A stretch of DNA of 64,000 nucleotides from Lacticaseibacillus paracasei subsp. paracasei (GCF_000829035.1 NZ_AP012541.1:124001-188000), one strand, 5' to 3'; numbered from the stretch's first letter, positions 44,058 through 53,562 are shown. Notes: generated from the sequence alone by a model not told the origin. A program made the numbers and translations.

Positions 44058-47003
44058 TTATTTTTCAACTGCCTGAAGCTTTTGATTGTCATCAAGCTGT
44101 GAAATGCCCATTTTGTGATAGCGTTGTAGCAAGATCATCGTGATCCAGAGCAACAACAATGAGCCAAGTGCGAAGGCGATGATGACGATGTAACCCAAGG
44201 TAACCGTGTTGGACGCAATGCCACTCGTAATCGCATTCCGGAAGTTCATAATCGAATACGACATCGGTAAGAATGGGTGAATGATGTTATAAAACTGGTT
44301 GGTAATCTCCATTGGGAAGGTCCCGCCAGAGCCGCCCAGTTGTAACATTAACCCGACCATCGCAAGAAATCGGCCAGGATTATCAAATGCCATTGAAAGG
44401 AACATAATGAGATACATCGAGGTTAGCGAGAAAAGAATCGCAGTGAGATAAAATTGCCCGACATGATCGACGTTCAGACCGACTGCCATGATCAGTGTTG
44501 CTTCAACAATGGCGGTTGCAACGGCGACAACTGCGCCAATGGTGATTTTGCTGAAGAACCACTGGGTCGCAGTGCCATCGGCTTTAGAAACTTTACGGAT
44601 TGGATAAGCAAAGTTAAAGACCAAGGCACCGACGTAGAGGGCAAGACTCAAGACGTATGGTGCAAGGGCATGTCCATAATTAGGAACATATGAATAATGT
44701 TTATGCGACATCTTGGTTGGTGCGGCAAACATTTTCTTGGTATCACTGGTGACGGTGATGCCGTTGACTTTTTTGGCACTGCTAGAGAGCGTTTTGGCAA
44801 ACTTTTTATCGCCATTTTTAAGCTGAGTGGAACCGGATTTAAGGGTGCCACTCTGGGCGGTGATTTGGCTAGTGCCATCCGCGAGTTGGTTGACACCGGA
44901 TACAAGCGTTGGAACATTGGCATTCAATTGACCAACGCCATTGGCAACCTGACCGGCACCATTGGCCAGCTGGCTGACTCCGTTCGTGAGGGTCGGTACT
45001 TGACCGTTCAGGGTACTTAAGCCACCAGAGACTTGACTGGAGCCGGAATAGAGTTGACTGACCCCGTTTGTGAGCGTCGGGATTTGACCGTTCAAGCTGG
45101 TTAGCCCGCCAGAAACCTGGCTAGAACCGGAGTAGAGTTGGCTGACGCCATTGGTGAGCGTTGGGATTTGACCGTTTAAGGTATTTAAGCCGCCAGAAAC
45201 CTGTCCAGAGCCGGAATAGAGTTGGCTGACGCCATTGGTGAGCGTTGGGATTTGACCGTTTAAGGTGCTTAAGCCGCCAGAAACTTTGCCAGAGCCGGAA
45301 TAGAGTTGACTGACGCCATCAACCAGTGAAGGTGCTTTTGTTGCTAGCTGGTTGATGCCACTGTTCAAGCTATTCGTCCCGGTCACAAGTTGATCATTGT
45401 TAGAGATGATTTTCGTAGCACCGTTTTGAAGACCAGTAATAGCAGCTGTTAATGTCGGAACCCGCTGGTTAAGTGTCGTCAGACCATCTGAAACCTTTTT
45501 TGAGCCAGGAATCAGTTTCTGATTAAGAGTCGTCGACAGCGACGTGCCACTGCTTTCGGTCTGAGTCATTAAAGCATTGATATTTGTCTCGAGTTGTTCA
45601 AAACCGGCAACCAAATCCGGATCTTGATTGGTTTTGGCTTTTAAGGTGGCTTCATACTTTGTGAGGCTTTCTTGAAGCTTGGCTGCTGATTCGACTGCTT
45701 GCTTATTTTGGCTATCGACAGAGCCACTCAATTGTTGAAGACCGTTGGTTAAATCCGATGAACCGGTTGCCAACGAGTTAGTGTCTGTTGCTAAAGAGCC
45801 GGTGCTACCTGCAAGCTGATCAATTCCTTTAGAGAGCGATGTCACACCGTCTGTATAGTTCTTTACCCCTGTTGTTAAGCTTGCCGAACCAGTCTGGAGC
45901 TGGGTGATCCCGTTAGCCAGTTGGCCTGATTCGGTTTGCAGGGTTCCCAGTCCATTCGTTACCTGATTAGAGCCGGTTGCTAACTGACCGACACCAGAGC
46001 TAAGGGTTCCGGTTTTCGACTGCAAGGTTCCCAATCCACTCGTCACTTGGTTGGATCCGGATGCTAACTGACCGACGCCGGAGCTAAGGGTTCCGGTTTT
46101 CGACTGCAAGGTTCCCAATCCACTCGTCACTTGGTTGGATCCGGATGCTAACTGACCGACGCCGGAGCTAAGGGTTCCGGTTTTGGATTGTAAGGTTCCC
46201 AAGCCATTGGTTACCTGGTTTGACCCATTGGCTAATTGACCCACACCACTAGCTAATTGGGTGGTGCTGCCATTGAGTGTTTGCAAGCCGCTTGCAACTT
46301 GATTGGCGCCGCTTGCGAGTTGGGGAATCTGTGAAGACATCGGCGAGACTTTAACTTTCATGGTCTGAATCCCGTCATTTACCTGTGAAACGGCAACGGT
46401 ATACTGATCAATCCCATCGTCAAGCTTGACTTGACCTTCGTCGATTTGCGTGGCGGCATCAGCGGCATTTTTCATGCCTTTGCCAATGGTTTTGATTTGA
46501 TCAAAAACCGCACTGGCGTAAGCATTGGTCACATTTGCCCGAATCTCGCTGTTTAAGGCATTCAGACCGATTCCTGAGATGACTTGGCCGATGTAATTTA
46601 GCGAATCATTGGTTTGATATTTAAGATCCATTTTTCGGGGATGCTCGTCCAGAATGGTGGCAGCATTTTTCGAAAAATCTTTAGGTAGGGTAATGACCGT
46701 GTAATACTTGTTGGCTTTCATTCCCCTATCAGCTTGGGCTTTAGAAACAAAATGCCAGCCAAGCTTTTTGTTATTCTTGAGTTTATTGACCGTCTGCTCA
46801 CCAACGTTAAGTTTTTTACCTTGGTAAGTAACCGGCTGATCTAAGTTCACCACGGCTACGGGTAGATTCTGTGTATCACCATAAGGGTCCCAAACAGACT
46901 TTAAGAAGAAAATGCTGTAAAGAAAAGGAATTAAAATGATGACAAGCACCGAAACTAAGATCAATTTATTTTTGCCGATGAACTTAAATTCATCTTTGAT
47001 CAT
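44058..47003 (-). CDS. YhgE/Pip-family membrane protein 2
   Basis: 981 residues, a close paralogue of the protein at 39682-42291 with the same N-terminal helix, WDPYGDTQNLPVAVVNLD and C-terminal membrane domain. It is longer by about four 28-residue units in the stalk. Some of these units are nearly identical at DNA level. I take the ATG at 47003 with GGAGTAAAG upstream; the GTG at 47009 is less likely. It follows its TetR gene by 7 bases, and the two probably form one operon controlled by that TetR. Confidence 0.92.
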   Translation of the reverse strand: MIKDEFKFIGKNKLILVSVLVIILIPFLYSIFFLKSVWDPYGDTQNLPVAVVNLDQPVTYQGKKLNVGEQTVNKLKNNKKLGWHFVSKAQADRGMKANKYYTVITLPKDFSKNAATILDEHPRKMDLKYQTNDSLNYIGQVISGIGLNALNSEIRANVTNAYASAVFDQIKTIGKGMKNAADAATQIDEGQVKLDDGIDQYTVAVSQVNDGIQTMKVKVSPMSSQIPQLASGANQVASGLQTLNGSTTQLASGVGQLANGSNQVTNGLGTLQSKTGTLSSGVGQLASGSNQVTSGLGTLQSKTGTLSSGVGQLASGSNQVTSGLGTLQSKTGTLSSGVGQLATGSNQVTNGLGTLQTESGQLANGITQLQTGSASLTTGVKNYTDGVTSLSKGIDQLAGSTGSLATDTNSLATGSSDLTNGLQQLSGSVDSQNKQAVESAAKLQESLTKYEATLKAKTNQDPDLVAGFEQLETNINALMTQTESSGTSLSTTLNQKLIPGSKKVSDGLTTLNQRVPTLTAAITGLQNGATKIISNNDQLVTGTNSLNSGINQLATKAPSLVDGVSQLYSGSGKVSGGLSTLNGQIPTLTNGVSQLYSGSGQVSGGLNTLNGQIPTLTNGVSQLYSGSSQVSGGLTSLNGQIPTLTNGVSQLYSGSSQVSGGLSTLNGQVPTLTNGVSQLANGAGQVANGVGQLNANVPTLVSGVNQLADGTSQITAQSGTLKSGSTQLKNGDKKFAKTLSSSAKKVNGITVTSDTKKMFAAPTKMSHKHYSYVPNYGHALAPYVLSLALYVGALVFNFAYPIRKVSKADGTATQWFFSKITIGAVVAVATAIVEATLIMAVGLNVDHVGQFYLTAILFSLTSMYLIMFLSMAFDNPGRFLAMVGLMLQLGGSGGTFPMEITNQFYNIIHPFLPMSYSIMNFRNAITSGIASNTVTLGYIVIIAFALGSLLLLWITMILLQRYHKMGISQLDDNQKLQAVEK
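44985..45310 (-). repeat. 84-bp tandem repeats, set 1, in YhgE/Pip 2
   Basis: Four units of 28 codons encoding variants of GVSQLYSGSSQVSGGLSTLNGQIP. Neighbouring units are almost identical in DNA. The paralogue has about two such units. Confidence 0.85.
45960..46215 (-). repeat. 84-bp tandem repeats, set 2, in YhgE/Pip 2
   Basis: The segment containing CTAAGGGTTCCGGTTTT recurs at about 46001, 46085 and 46169, exactly 84 bases apart. It encodes KTGTLSSGVGQLASGSNQVT and the following 8 residues. Confidence 0.9.
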
Positions 47004-47010
47004 AAGCACT

Positions 47011-47580
47011 TTACTCCTTTATTTCGTTTAGATACATGTCCAGCAGAGATTCAAAAGATGTGTCGCGGCTGGCTTTATTGTCAGGTAAAAATCCCATGAC
47101 TTCCAAAACGGTAAAACCAAGCACACTACTAATGAAATCCTGGACAAAACTTTCTTTTGCCATTTGCTTCAGCTCCGTGTGCACAATCAGACGCTTCAGC
47201 AAGTTAATAACATCGCCGGTGCCTTGCACAAATGGACTGCTTTCTGGGAATTGATGGACAAAATAAATAATTTCATCTAACGACTGTTGACGTTCAAAAT
47301 AGCGATGAGCGACTTCTGCAAAAGCACGGATCGCCTCTTTGCCTGAGATACCGCTGACGTTCTCTATCAACTCTTGGTAAAGGTTATGCATAAATTCGGT
47401 CCCCAACGCTTCAATGACTGCCGGTAGATTCGGAAAGTAGTTATATAGCGACTGAGAACAGATATTCAGTTCCTTGGCCAGCGTCTGAAAGGTCAAGTCC
47501 CGAATACCGTCTTGGGCGACCATCGTTCTTGCAGCATCTAAAACAATTTCCCGATGTAAAATCTGATGTTTGGTTGTCAT
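47011..47580 (-). CDS. TetR-family regulator 2 (intact)
   Basis: 189 residues. The helix-turn-helix is FQTLAKELNICSQSLYNYFPNL, followed by a ligand domain of about 130 residues. It is upstream of and nearly adjacent to the second YhgE/Pip gene, which it probably represses. A perfect palindrome (47647-47663) in its promoter has a counterpart at the promoter of the split paralogue. AAGGAGG precedes the ATG. Confidence 0.93.
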   Translation of the reverse strand: MTTKHQILHREIVLDAARTMVAQDGIRDLTFQTLAKELNICSQSLYNYFPNLPAVIEALGTEFMHNLYQELIENVSGISGKEAIRAFAEVAHRYFERQQSLDEIIYFVHQFPESSPFVQGTGDVINLLKRLIVHTELKQMAKESFVQDFISSVLGFTVLEVMGFLPDNKASRDTSFESLLDMYLNEIKE

Positions 47581-47646
47581 GCAAGCCTCCTTAAAGCTAA
47601 TCTATGTTCCAAAGTACGAATATACGCCTACCGATTGAAGCATGCA

Positions 47647-47663
47647 ATCTACAAAATGTAGAT
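47647..47663. promoter_or_regulatory. Operator-like palindrome of the TetR2/Pip2 operon
   Basis: ATCTACA and TGTAGAT flank three bases. The same core (CTACA-N3-TGTAG) is at 55335-55347, at the same distance from the promoter of the paralogous TetR1 gene. Confidence 0.7.
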
Positions 47664-47876
47664 CATGCCCAAAAAATGGCCTAAAAAATTTCGCGGAAAT
47701 TGATGATAATATCCAGTTATACGGCGCAGTATATTGAGAAAAAGAAAAGTATCTCCGTTTAAGAAAGTTAGGATTCGGTAAAATCAAGTGACGAGTTCAA
47801 GCTGATTTTTGCCAGTTGAACCAGTATGATGATTGATAGAAAGAACAAGAGTTTGATATTAGAAAAGAGGGACGGT

Positions 47877-48031
47877 ATGGCACCATACACGATTGAATAA
47901 ATAAGCGCGCCCAGTCGCGAACAATTGGATCAAATTATGCGGTTATGGTGGCAGGGGAATTTACAGGCCCACCAGTTTATTCACGCTGAATATTGGAAAA
48001 GTAATGCTCCTCTGGTGCGCCCTTTAATTCA
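47877..48031 (+). pseudogene. N-terminal piece of a GNAT acetyltransferase, with a nonsense codon and IS truncation
   Basis: From ATG 47877 (AAAGAGGGA upstream) the frame has TAA as codon 8, then continues open: ISAPSREQLDQIMRLWWQGNLQAHQFI to the IS border at 48031. The start resembles small GNAT proteins of lactobacilli. Two independent lesions, a stop (probably CAA to TAA) and the IS, show long decay. No downstream part is in the window. Confidence 0.7.
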
Positions 48032-48888
48032 GAACCTGTCTAGTATCTGCTGAATCTGGTAGAATTGTGGAAAACCGACTGAGGAGTTTGTCATGCCAGA
48101 TTATCCAAGCAATATTTCTCGAGCGCAATTTGCGTTAATACAACCTGATTTAGAAAACTTCCGCAAGCATACAAGACCGCGTCGTTATGATCTTTATGAC
48201 GTATTCAATGCCATCCTTTACTCGCTTACTACAGGGTGTCAATGGCGTGAATTACCGCACGATTTCCCGGAATGGCACACTGTCTACCGCTATTACGATA
48301 TGTGGCGAGATAAACCAGACCCGACAGCTGATTCGCTATTAGAAAGGCTTTTAAAAAAACTGTTGCTTCCTATCGCTTTGCATAGGGCCGATCGGCCCGA
48401 ACGTCGTTTGTGATTGTTGATGCTCAAAGTGTTAAAACCACTGATTTAACGAAAAATAGTGGCTACGATGGCGGCAAAAAGATTTCAGGGATTAAGCGTC
48501 ATATGGCGTTTGATATTAATGGTTTACCACAAGCCATTCTCGTGACACGAGCTAATGTATCAGATCGTTCAGGTGCATTGGCTATGCTTAGTTTGGCTAG
48601 CCAAAATTTAGAGCTGGTTCAGCATGTCATGGTTGATGGTGGCTACACTGGCAATGACTTTGCGGATCAGGTGAAGCTCATTTTGAATGCTAAGACGACG
48701 GTAGCTAAACGCAACGAGTTGCATACGTTCACGGTGTTACCGCAACGATGGATCGTTGAACGTTCATGGAGTTGGCTAGACAAATGTCGGCGACTTTGGA
48801 AAAACTGTGAACGTGCCCTTAACAGCAGTCTTCAAATGGTTGTATTGGCCTTCCTGAAGATAGTTCTTAAAAGATACTAGACAGGTTC
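48032..48888 (+). mobile_element. IS5-family insertion sequence, copy 2
   Basis: 857 bp with the same ends as copy 1. The flanking triplets are TCA on the left and TAA on the right, so they are not a duplication. A truncated gene lies on each side. Confidence 0.93.
48093..48880 (+). CDS. IS5-family transposase in two frames, copy 2
   Basis: Organised as copy 1: N-terminal frame 48093-48413, then the DDE frame to 48880, linked by the A7 slippage site at 48353-48359. A handful of residue changes (for example Phe for Val after KRHMA) separate it from copy 1. Confidence 0.87.
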
Positions 48889-48889
48889 T

Positions 48890-49099
48890 AAGTCTCCCGT
48901 TTGGACAACGCAAGACCGGTATCTATATATCAAGACCTTTAGTGAAACTTATGGAAATCAATCAGCAGACTTTTGGAATACTCGAGAAGTGCACCATATT
49001 CGGCCAAGAATTTATGGTGGTAGCAATGAATTTAACAATTTGATGCCGATATTAGCACCAAATCATAGGCTAATTACGTCATGGTTTAATAATTATTAG
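48890..49099 (+). pseudogene. C-terminal HNH-nuclease toxin tail cut by IS5 copy 2
   Basis: 69 codons are open from the IS end to TAG 49097-49099. The end reads EVHHIRPRIYGGSNEFNNLMPILAPNHRLITSW, with the HH...N...H spacing of HNH nucleases found as C-terminal tips of polymorphic (LXG/WXG or similar) toxins. The delivery domain is lost. The immunity gene follows 11 bases later. Confidence 0.75.
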
Positions 49100-49110
49100 G
49101 GGGAGCATGT

Positions 49111-49539
49111 TTGGAATCATTAATTCGACGAAGGATGCAATCACTAAAGAAACTGACGGATAATGGCAAAAAAACAATCTCAATCATTCAGTTACAAGGT
49201 TATGTACAAAATGTTTCTTTTAAATTTGAGGAATCAGCGAACGTTGTTGAGTTAGCAAGACTAAAGAACCTTAACTTGCCAACAGATTATATTGAGTTTC
49301 TTTCAATTTCGAACGGAATGTTTCTATTTTACACAGAAATATCAGGTTTCCCGATGGGATATGCCAGTGAAGTGTATTCAATTGACAAAGTGATTGCTGA
49401 GCGGAAGGCATTGCCCAAAAGTTTTAATAATATGATCCCGATTATGCATATTAGAGATGTTGGTGACATGTATATTAACGAGGAACAGCGCAGACTAGGT
49501 AAACCGTATTTAACATATTGGATTGAAGTCAATATTTGA
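49111..49539 (+). CDS. SMI1/KNR4 (SUKH) family immunity protein
   Basis: 142 residues from a TTG with GGGGGAG upstream. The core ARLKNLNLPTDYIEFLSISNG is the characteristic start of SUKH domains. In polymorphic-toxin loci SUKH proteins neutralise the nuclease encoded just upstream; the HNH tail before it makes the pair convincing. It is now an orphan immunity gene, or one that protects against the same toxin from other strains. The C-terminal part seems short compared with some members. Confidence 0.82.
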   Translation: MESLIRRRMQSLKKLTDNGKKTISIIQLQGYVQNVSFKFEESANVVELARLKNLNLPTDYIEFLSISNGMFLFYTEISGFPMGYASEVYSIDKVIAERKALPKSFNNMIPIMHIRDVGDMYINEEQRRLGKPYLTYWIEVNI

Positions 49540-49640
49540 GACAGATTTTAAGAGACATTCAGAACCGCGTTTACCTTCCACAGCTCAAATAAATCATTAA
49601 TCGCGATTAATAACTTATTTGAAACCTGGAAAGCATTAAA

Positions 49641-49720
49641 TCAGGCGGCCATTTGGCTCGTAAGTGTTGCAATTTCAACTTGTAAGGGGGTCTGGTAGCC
49701 CAGTGGTTTAAAATAAACAC
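49641..49720 (-). pseudogene. C-terminal fragment of an IS3-type transposase
   Basis: On the minus strand the frame reads YFKPLGYQTPLQVEI to a stop at 49641-49643. Y-x-P-x-x-Y-x-x-P-type endings of this kind are typical of IS3/IS150 OrfB proteins. Only about 25 codons remain. The rest of the gap 49540-49812 shows nothing. Confidence 0.45.
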
Positions 49721-49812
49721 GAATTCAATAAAGCATTGATAGCTATCAGCCAATCACAACATGTGGGTCTTATATATCTTTAGTTTAAAAGAACGTCATA
49801 GGAGATGCTAGT

Positions 49813-50181
49813 ATGAATGAAGATCGCAAGGAACGACTATGGGTGACATCTTTTTTTGCAGCTTTTGTGGCTACAATTATTTTTTCTGTTGGTATCACTA
49901 AGTATCAATATGATGGTCATTCATATTACATGAAGATTGATAGTCAGCCTATTATTTCAAACGTTGAAGTACCTGTTGGAATATCAATTCAAGGATATAC
50001 TTACCAAGGTACTGCTAAGGATGCGCAAGGAAAAATAAGGAGTTTTAAATTAAGCACAGGTGAACACGATATTGGGCCATTTAAGGCAGGACAAATTATA
50101 AAAATTAATGTCAATAGAAAATATGGCATCGTTGATTATCAAAGAGTAACTACAAAAGAAACACCGGTCAAGGCACGTTAG
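49813..50181 (+). CDS. YxeA-family (DUF1093) protein
   Basis: 122 residues: one N-terminal hydrophobic helix (about 11-30), then a small beta-rich extracellular domain with YTYQGTAKDAQGK and the closing YGIVDYQRVTTKETPVKA characteristic of YxeA proteins. Their role is unknown; many are near toxin or bacteriocin genes. AGGAGATG lies upstream of the ATG. AT-rich like the other acquired genes. Confidence 0.75.
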   Translation: MNEDRKERLWVTSFFAAFVATIIFSVGITKYQYDGHSYYMKIDSQPIISNVEVPVGISIQGYTYQGTAKDAQGKIRSFKLSTGEHDIGPFKAGQIIKINVNRKYGIVDYQRVTTKETPVKAR

Positions 50182-50257
50182 GGTGTAACCCTATTGTAGC
50201 TAAAGAGAGAAGGGAGTATTATTAGTTACATATAAGTGACCCGGAGGTGATCTAGAA

Positions 50258-50908
50258 TTGTCTAAAATCGGTTATGCGCGTGTTAGTACGCGTGATCAAA
50301 ATCTGGCGCGTCAAATTGAACAGCTACATGATGCCGGTGTTAATAAAATCTTTCAAGAGAAGCTTTCAGGTAAAAATGCCGATCGTCCTCAACTGAAAGC
50401 AATGTTAGACTATATTCGTGATGATGATGAAGTAGTGGTACTGAGCCTTGATCGACTTGGTCGCAATTCTCATGATTTGACTGACATCATCGAAACCATT
50501 CGGCATCGTGGAGCTCAATTGAACGTTCTAAATCTACCTAGCTTTGCAAGTATTGAAGATCCTAACCTTCGTAACTTGATTACGACAATTATTGTCGAAC
50601 TATATAAGTATATTGCTCAAGAAGAGCGCGAAACTATTAAGATACGGCAACAACAAGGCATAGAAATTGCCAAACGCCAGGGCAAATATAAAGGCAAAAT
50701 TCGCGAATATGGTCCTCATTCACCTAATCGTCAAAAACGCTATATTTATAAAGAAGCCTGTCGCCTTTTAAATAGGAAGAAAGACGGAGATGAAACTCTG
50801 ACCAAGCGACAAATTGCCCGCATGTTAGGTATTGCACCAGTAACCTTATATCGCATCGAAAAGTATCAGGCAGAAGATCTAGCAAATGTTCCCCGTAGTG
50901 AGAGGTAA
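50258..50908 (+). CDS. Serine recombinase (resolvase/invertase type)
   Basis: 216 residues from TTG with GGAGGTGATC upstream. Catalytic Ser in YARVSTRDQN (about residue 10), the conserved LDRLGRNSHDL and the C-terminal helix-turn-helix LTKRQIARMLGIAPVTLYRI. Proteins of this type resolve plasmid multimers or invert segments. In lactobacilli they are common on plasmids, which suggests part of this block came from one. No inverted res sites were found by eye. Confidence 0.92.
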   Translation: MSKIGYARVSTRDQNLARQIEQLHDAGVNKIFQEKLSGKNADRPQLKAMLDYIRDDDEVVVLSLDRLGRNSHDLTDIIETIRHRGAQLNVLNLPSFASIEDPNLRNLITTIIVELYKYIAQEERETIKIRQQQGIEIAKRQGKYKGKIREYGPHSPNRQKRYIYKEACRLLNRKKDGDETLTKRQIARMLGIAPVTLYRIEKYQAEDLANVPRSER

Positions 50909-50943
50909 ACATCATGATAGATTTAAGGGGCAAACGAATTCTC

Positions 50944-52295
50944 GAGAGCGTAAAATATCTTGTGTAAATGCATAAAAGATTTCTGAATTGTATAGAAATA
51001 GGGAATGCCTTCCCTTATGATATTTAGTAACCACAGAAAACATCACAGGAGGCATTCCCCATGAATGAACTTACCACAGAAATTATCGCTGCACTAGCCC
51101 AAAAGCAAGATTTGGACGAAGTTTTTCGTCACCACCTCGAAATTGCGATTAACCAGCTGCTTCAAACCGAATTGGCAGAGTTTTTGGGTTACGAACGCTA
51201 CTCATACGCTGGGATTAACACTGGTAATAACCGCAACGGCAGTTATGAGCGCTCGTTTGATACGAAGTACGGCCAACTTAACTTAACCATTCCTCGAGAT
51301 CGCAATGGCCGGTTTGAAAATCATACCTTGCCAGCCTACGGTCGGCACAGTGATAATTTAGAAACAACGGTCATTCAGTTGTATACCAAGGGAATTACCA
51401 CTGCTGAAATTGCCGAACTCATTGAGAAAATGTACGGTGCTCACTACTCCAAAGCCACGGTTTCCAACATGACTAAAGCCGTCAATGAACAGGTTCAAGC
51501 TTTCCAGCAACGTCGACTGGCTTCACAATATGCGGCCATCTTCTTAGATGCCACTTACTTGCCGTTAAAGCGGGATACCGTTCAAAAAGAAGCCGTTCAT
51601 ATTGCAATTGGCATTCGTCCAGATGGTACGAAAGAAGTGCTGAACTACCAAGTGGCGCCAACGGAATCGACTGGAATCTGGACTGAACTGCTGGGAACCT
51701 TGATCAAGCAGGGCGTTAAAGATGTGCTGTTGTTTGTGGCCGATGGGTTAGTTGGTTTGGATGAAGGCTTGAATCGGCATTTCCCTAAAGCCAAACGACA
51801 ACGTTGCCTGGTTCATGTTGGGCGGAATCTGATGAACAAAGTTCGCGTAAAAGACCGCAAGGCCGTGATCAGTGACTTTAAACAAGTTCATCGGGCCGCC
51901 AACCGTGAAGCAGCCGAACTGAAACTGAATGAGTTCGCCAACAACTGGCATCAGACCTATCCCAAATTAATCAAAGATCTGCTTAAAATGCCGAATTTAC
52001 TCACTTTCATGGACTTTCCACCAGCTATCCGGCAATCACTATACTCCACTAACCTGATTGAGAACTTTAATAAGCATCTCAAGCGCACCACCCACCACAA
52101 AGAACAATTTCCAACGGAAGATTCACTGGATCGCTTCCTGGTTTCTCAGTTTAATGTTTATAACGAGAAGTCTCTGAAGCGGATCCACCGAGGGTTCCAA
52201 GGACTCCAGGACACCTTGGAAGCATCATTTATTTAAGTTAGATACATATTATATGTACGAAGGCATTTCATTTACACAAACTTCTTGACACTCCC
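50944..52295 (+). mobile_element. IS256-family insertion sequence
   Basis: The ends GAGAGCGTAAAATATC...TTGTGTAAATG (left) and CATTTACACAAACTTCTTGACACTCCC (right, read as inverted repeat) are imperfect inverted repeats. No 8-bp duplication is visible outside them (ATTCTC on the left, AAAAACTC on the right), so the flanks may have been rearranged. Confidence 0.8.
51061..52236 (+). CDS. IS256-family transposase (mutator type)
   Basis: 391 residues. The DDE signature of mutator transposases is present: IFLDATYLPLKRD (first Asp), VLLFVADGLVGLDEGLNRHFPKAKRQRCLVHVGRN (second Asp, then C-x2-H) and the Glu in STNLIENFNKHLKR. It has GGAGG upstream of the ATG. The gene seems intact. Confidence 0.95.
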   Translation: MNELTTEIIAALAQKQDLDEVFRHHLEIAINQLLQTELAEFLGYERYSYAGINTGNNRNGSYERSFDTKYGQLNLTIPRDRNGRFENHTLPAYGRHSDNLETTVIQLYTKGITTAEIAELIEKMYGAHYSKATVSNMTKAVNEQVQAFQQRRLASQYAAIFLDATYLPLKRDTVQKEAVHIAIGIRPDGTKEVLNYQVAPTESTGIWTELLGTLIKQGVKDVLLFVADGLVGLDEGLNRHFPKAKRQRCLVHVGRNLMNKVRVKDRKAVISDFKQVHRAANREAAELKLNEFANNWHQTYPKLIKDLLKMPNLLTFMDFPPAIRQSLYSTNLIENFNKHLKRTTHHKEQFPTEDSLDRFLVSQFNVYNEKSLKRIHRGFQGLQDTLEASFI

Positions 52296-52415
52296 AAAAA
52301 CTCATCTCCTAAAACGACTTAGCTTTTAAAGTCATCAATGTTTGGACTTATTCCCGTACACAGAATCGAACTGCGTCTAGTCACCAGAACGGGAAGCGGC
52401 ATTTAATTTAGTAAA

Positions 52416-52925
52416 TTAAATTGAGTGAATAATCGCACTAATCCCAGTAATCATAAAGAATAATCCTACTAGGTAATAGATTGATAAGATTGAAAAGGCG
52501 GGATAAATCAATAAAAGAACACCTAAAATAATGCCAATTACGGATAAAATCACGTCAACCATAAAATACTTTTCGTTAACTAACTTGATAATGTTCGAAA
52601 GCCATAACGATATTATTGAATCCATCAAGAACATAATTGCAAACGAAATTGCAACAAATAGAATGCCAAACTTTCCGTTGAACAACATTAAAATTCCGAT
52701 AATAATGTCAACGACCGCGTTAAAAACGACCCATCCAGAATTTTCTAAAGCACCTCTAAGAACGGTTAACTTGTAAATCCCGGACAAAATTGCGGTAATT
52801 GCTGCAATAACGACTACCGCACTGAAGGTTGCTAGGGGATTTCTTAAAGAAATGACCGCAACGAAAATACTTAAGATCCCGACGACAAACATAAATGGGT
52901 CAAATCTGTCCAATAACTTATTCAT
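52416..52925 (-). CDS. DUF308/HdeD-like membrane protein
   Basis: 169 residues with six hydrophobic helices in pairs, a short linker after each, and the ending YYLVGLFFMITGISAIIHS that is characteristic of HdeD/DUF308. Their role in firmicutes is not known; HdeD helps in acid resistance in E. coli. The start at 52925 is chosen with GGGAGG upstream. It lies between IS remnants, in AT-rich DNA. Confidence 0.85.
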   Translation of the reverse strand: MNKLLDRFDPFMFVVGILSIFVAVISLRNPLATFSAVVVIAAITAILSGIYKLTVLRGALENSGWVVFNAVVDIIIGILMLFNGKFGILFVAISFAIMFLMDSIISLWLSNIIKLVNEKYFMVDVILSVIGIILGVLLLIYPAFSILSIYYLVGLFFMITGISAIIHSI

Positions 52926-53046
52926 ATAAAATTCCTCCCAATAATGTACAGCTTTTATAGACATCAGATTGTTGGTCGTAAATTAAATAATGCTATAAAA
53001 ATTGATTTCGGTGTAATTTTACATTTGTGGGTGGTAGGTTGCAAAT

Positions 53047-53251
53047 TTAATCCGAATTTTTGGACAAATTTGTCAGCATAACCTGATACGGTGTTTGCCA
53101 GTCGAGTATTTTAAGCGGTCGCTGGTTAATTTGGAGTAACGTCGTCGTTAAATCTTGAGCACTAATGTGCTCAAAACGAGTCCCTTTAGGATAAAAATAA
53201 CGTAAATTCCGATTAAAGCGTTCATTACTAACACGTTCAGCTGGAGTATAA
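53047..53251 (-). pseudogene. C-terminal fragment of a third IS30-family transposase
   Basis: The minus-strand frame reads YTPAERVSNERFNRNLRYFYPKGT and ends ILDWQTPYQVMLTN..., matching the last 65-70 residues of IS30-type transposases but clearly different from both others in this window. IS5 copy 3 cuts it at 53251. The sequence just beyond its stop (53000-53046) probably contains its outer inverted repeat. Confidence 0.88.
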
Positions 53252-53562
53252 GAACCTGTCTAGTATCTGCTGAATCTGGTAGAATTGTGGAAAACCGACT
53301 GAGGAGTTTGTCATGCCAGATTATCCAAGCAATATTTCTCGAGCGCAATTTGCGTTAATACAACCTGATTTAGAAAACTTCCGCAAGCATACAAGACCGC
53401 GTCGTTATGATCTTTATGACGTATTCAATGCCATCCTTTACTCGCTTACTACAGGGTGTCAATGGCGTGAATTACCGCACGATTTCCCGGAATGGCACAC
53501 TGTCTACCGCTATTACGATATGTGGCGAGATAAACCAGACCCGACAGCTGATTCGCTATTAG

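Noticed and set aside
44058..46300. CRISPR-like regular repeats at 84-bp spacing
   Set aside because: The repeats are coding, contiguous and in frame within the YhgE/Pip stalk; there are no unique spacers.
43622..49539. Type VII secretion locus (YhgE/Pip resembles EsaA; an HNH toxin tail and SUKH protein are close)
   Set aside because: No EssC, EssB, EsxA or LXG genes are present. Pip2 is a close paralogue of Pip1 and is paired with a TetR regulator, so it is more likely an ordinary YhgE/Pip gene. The toxin part is separated from it by an IS junction.
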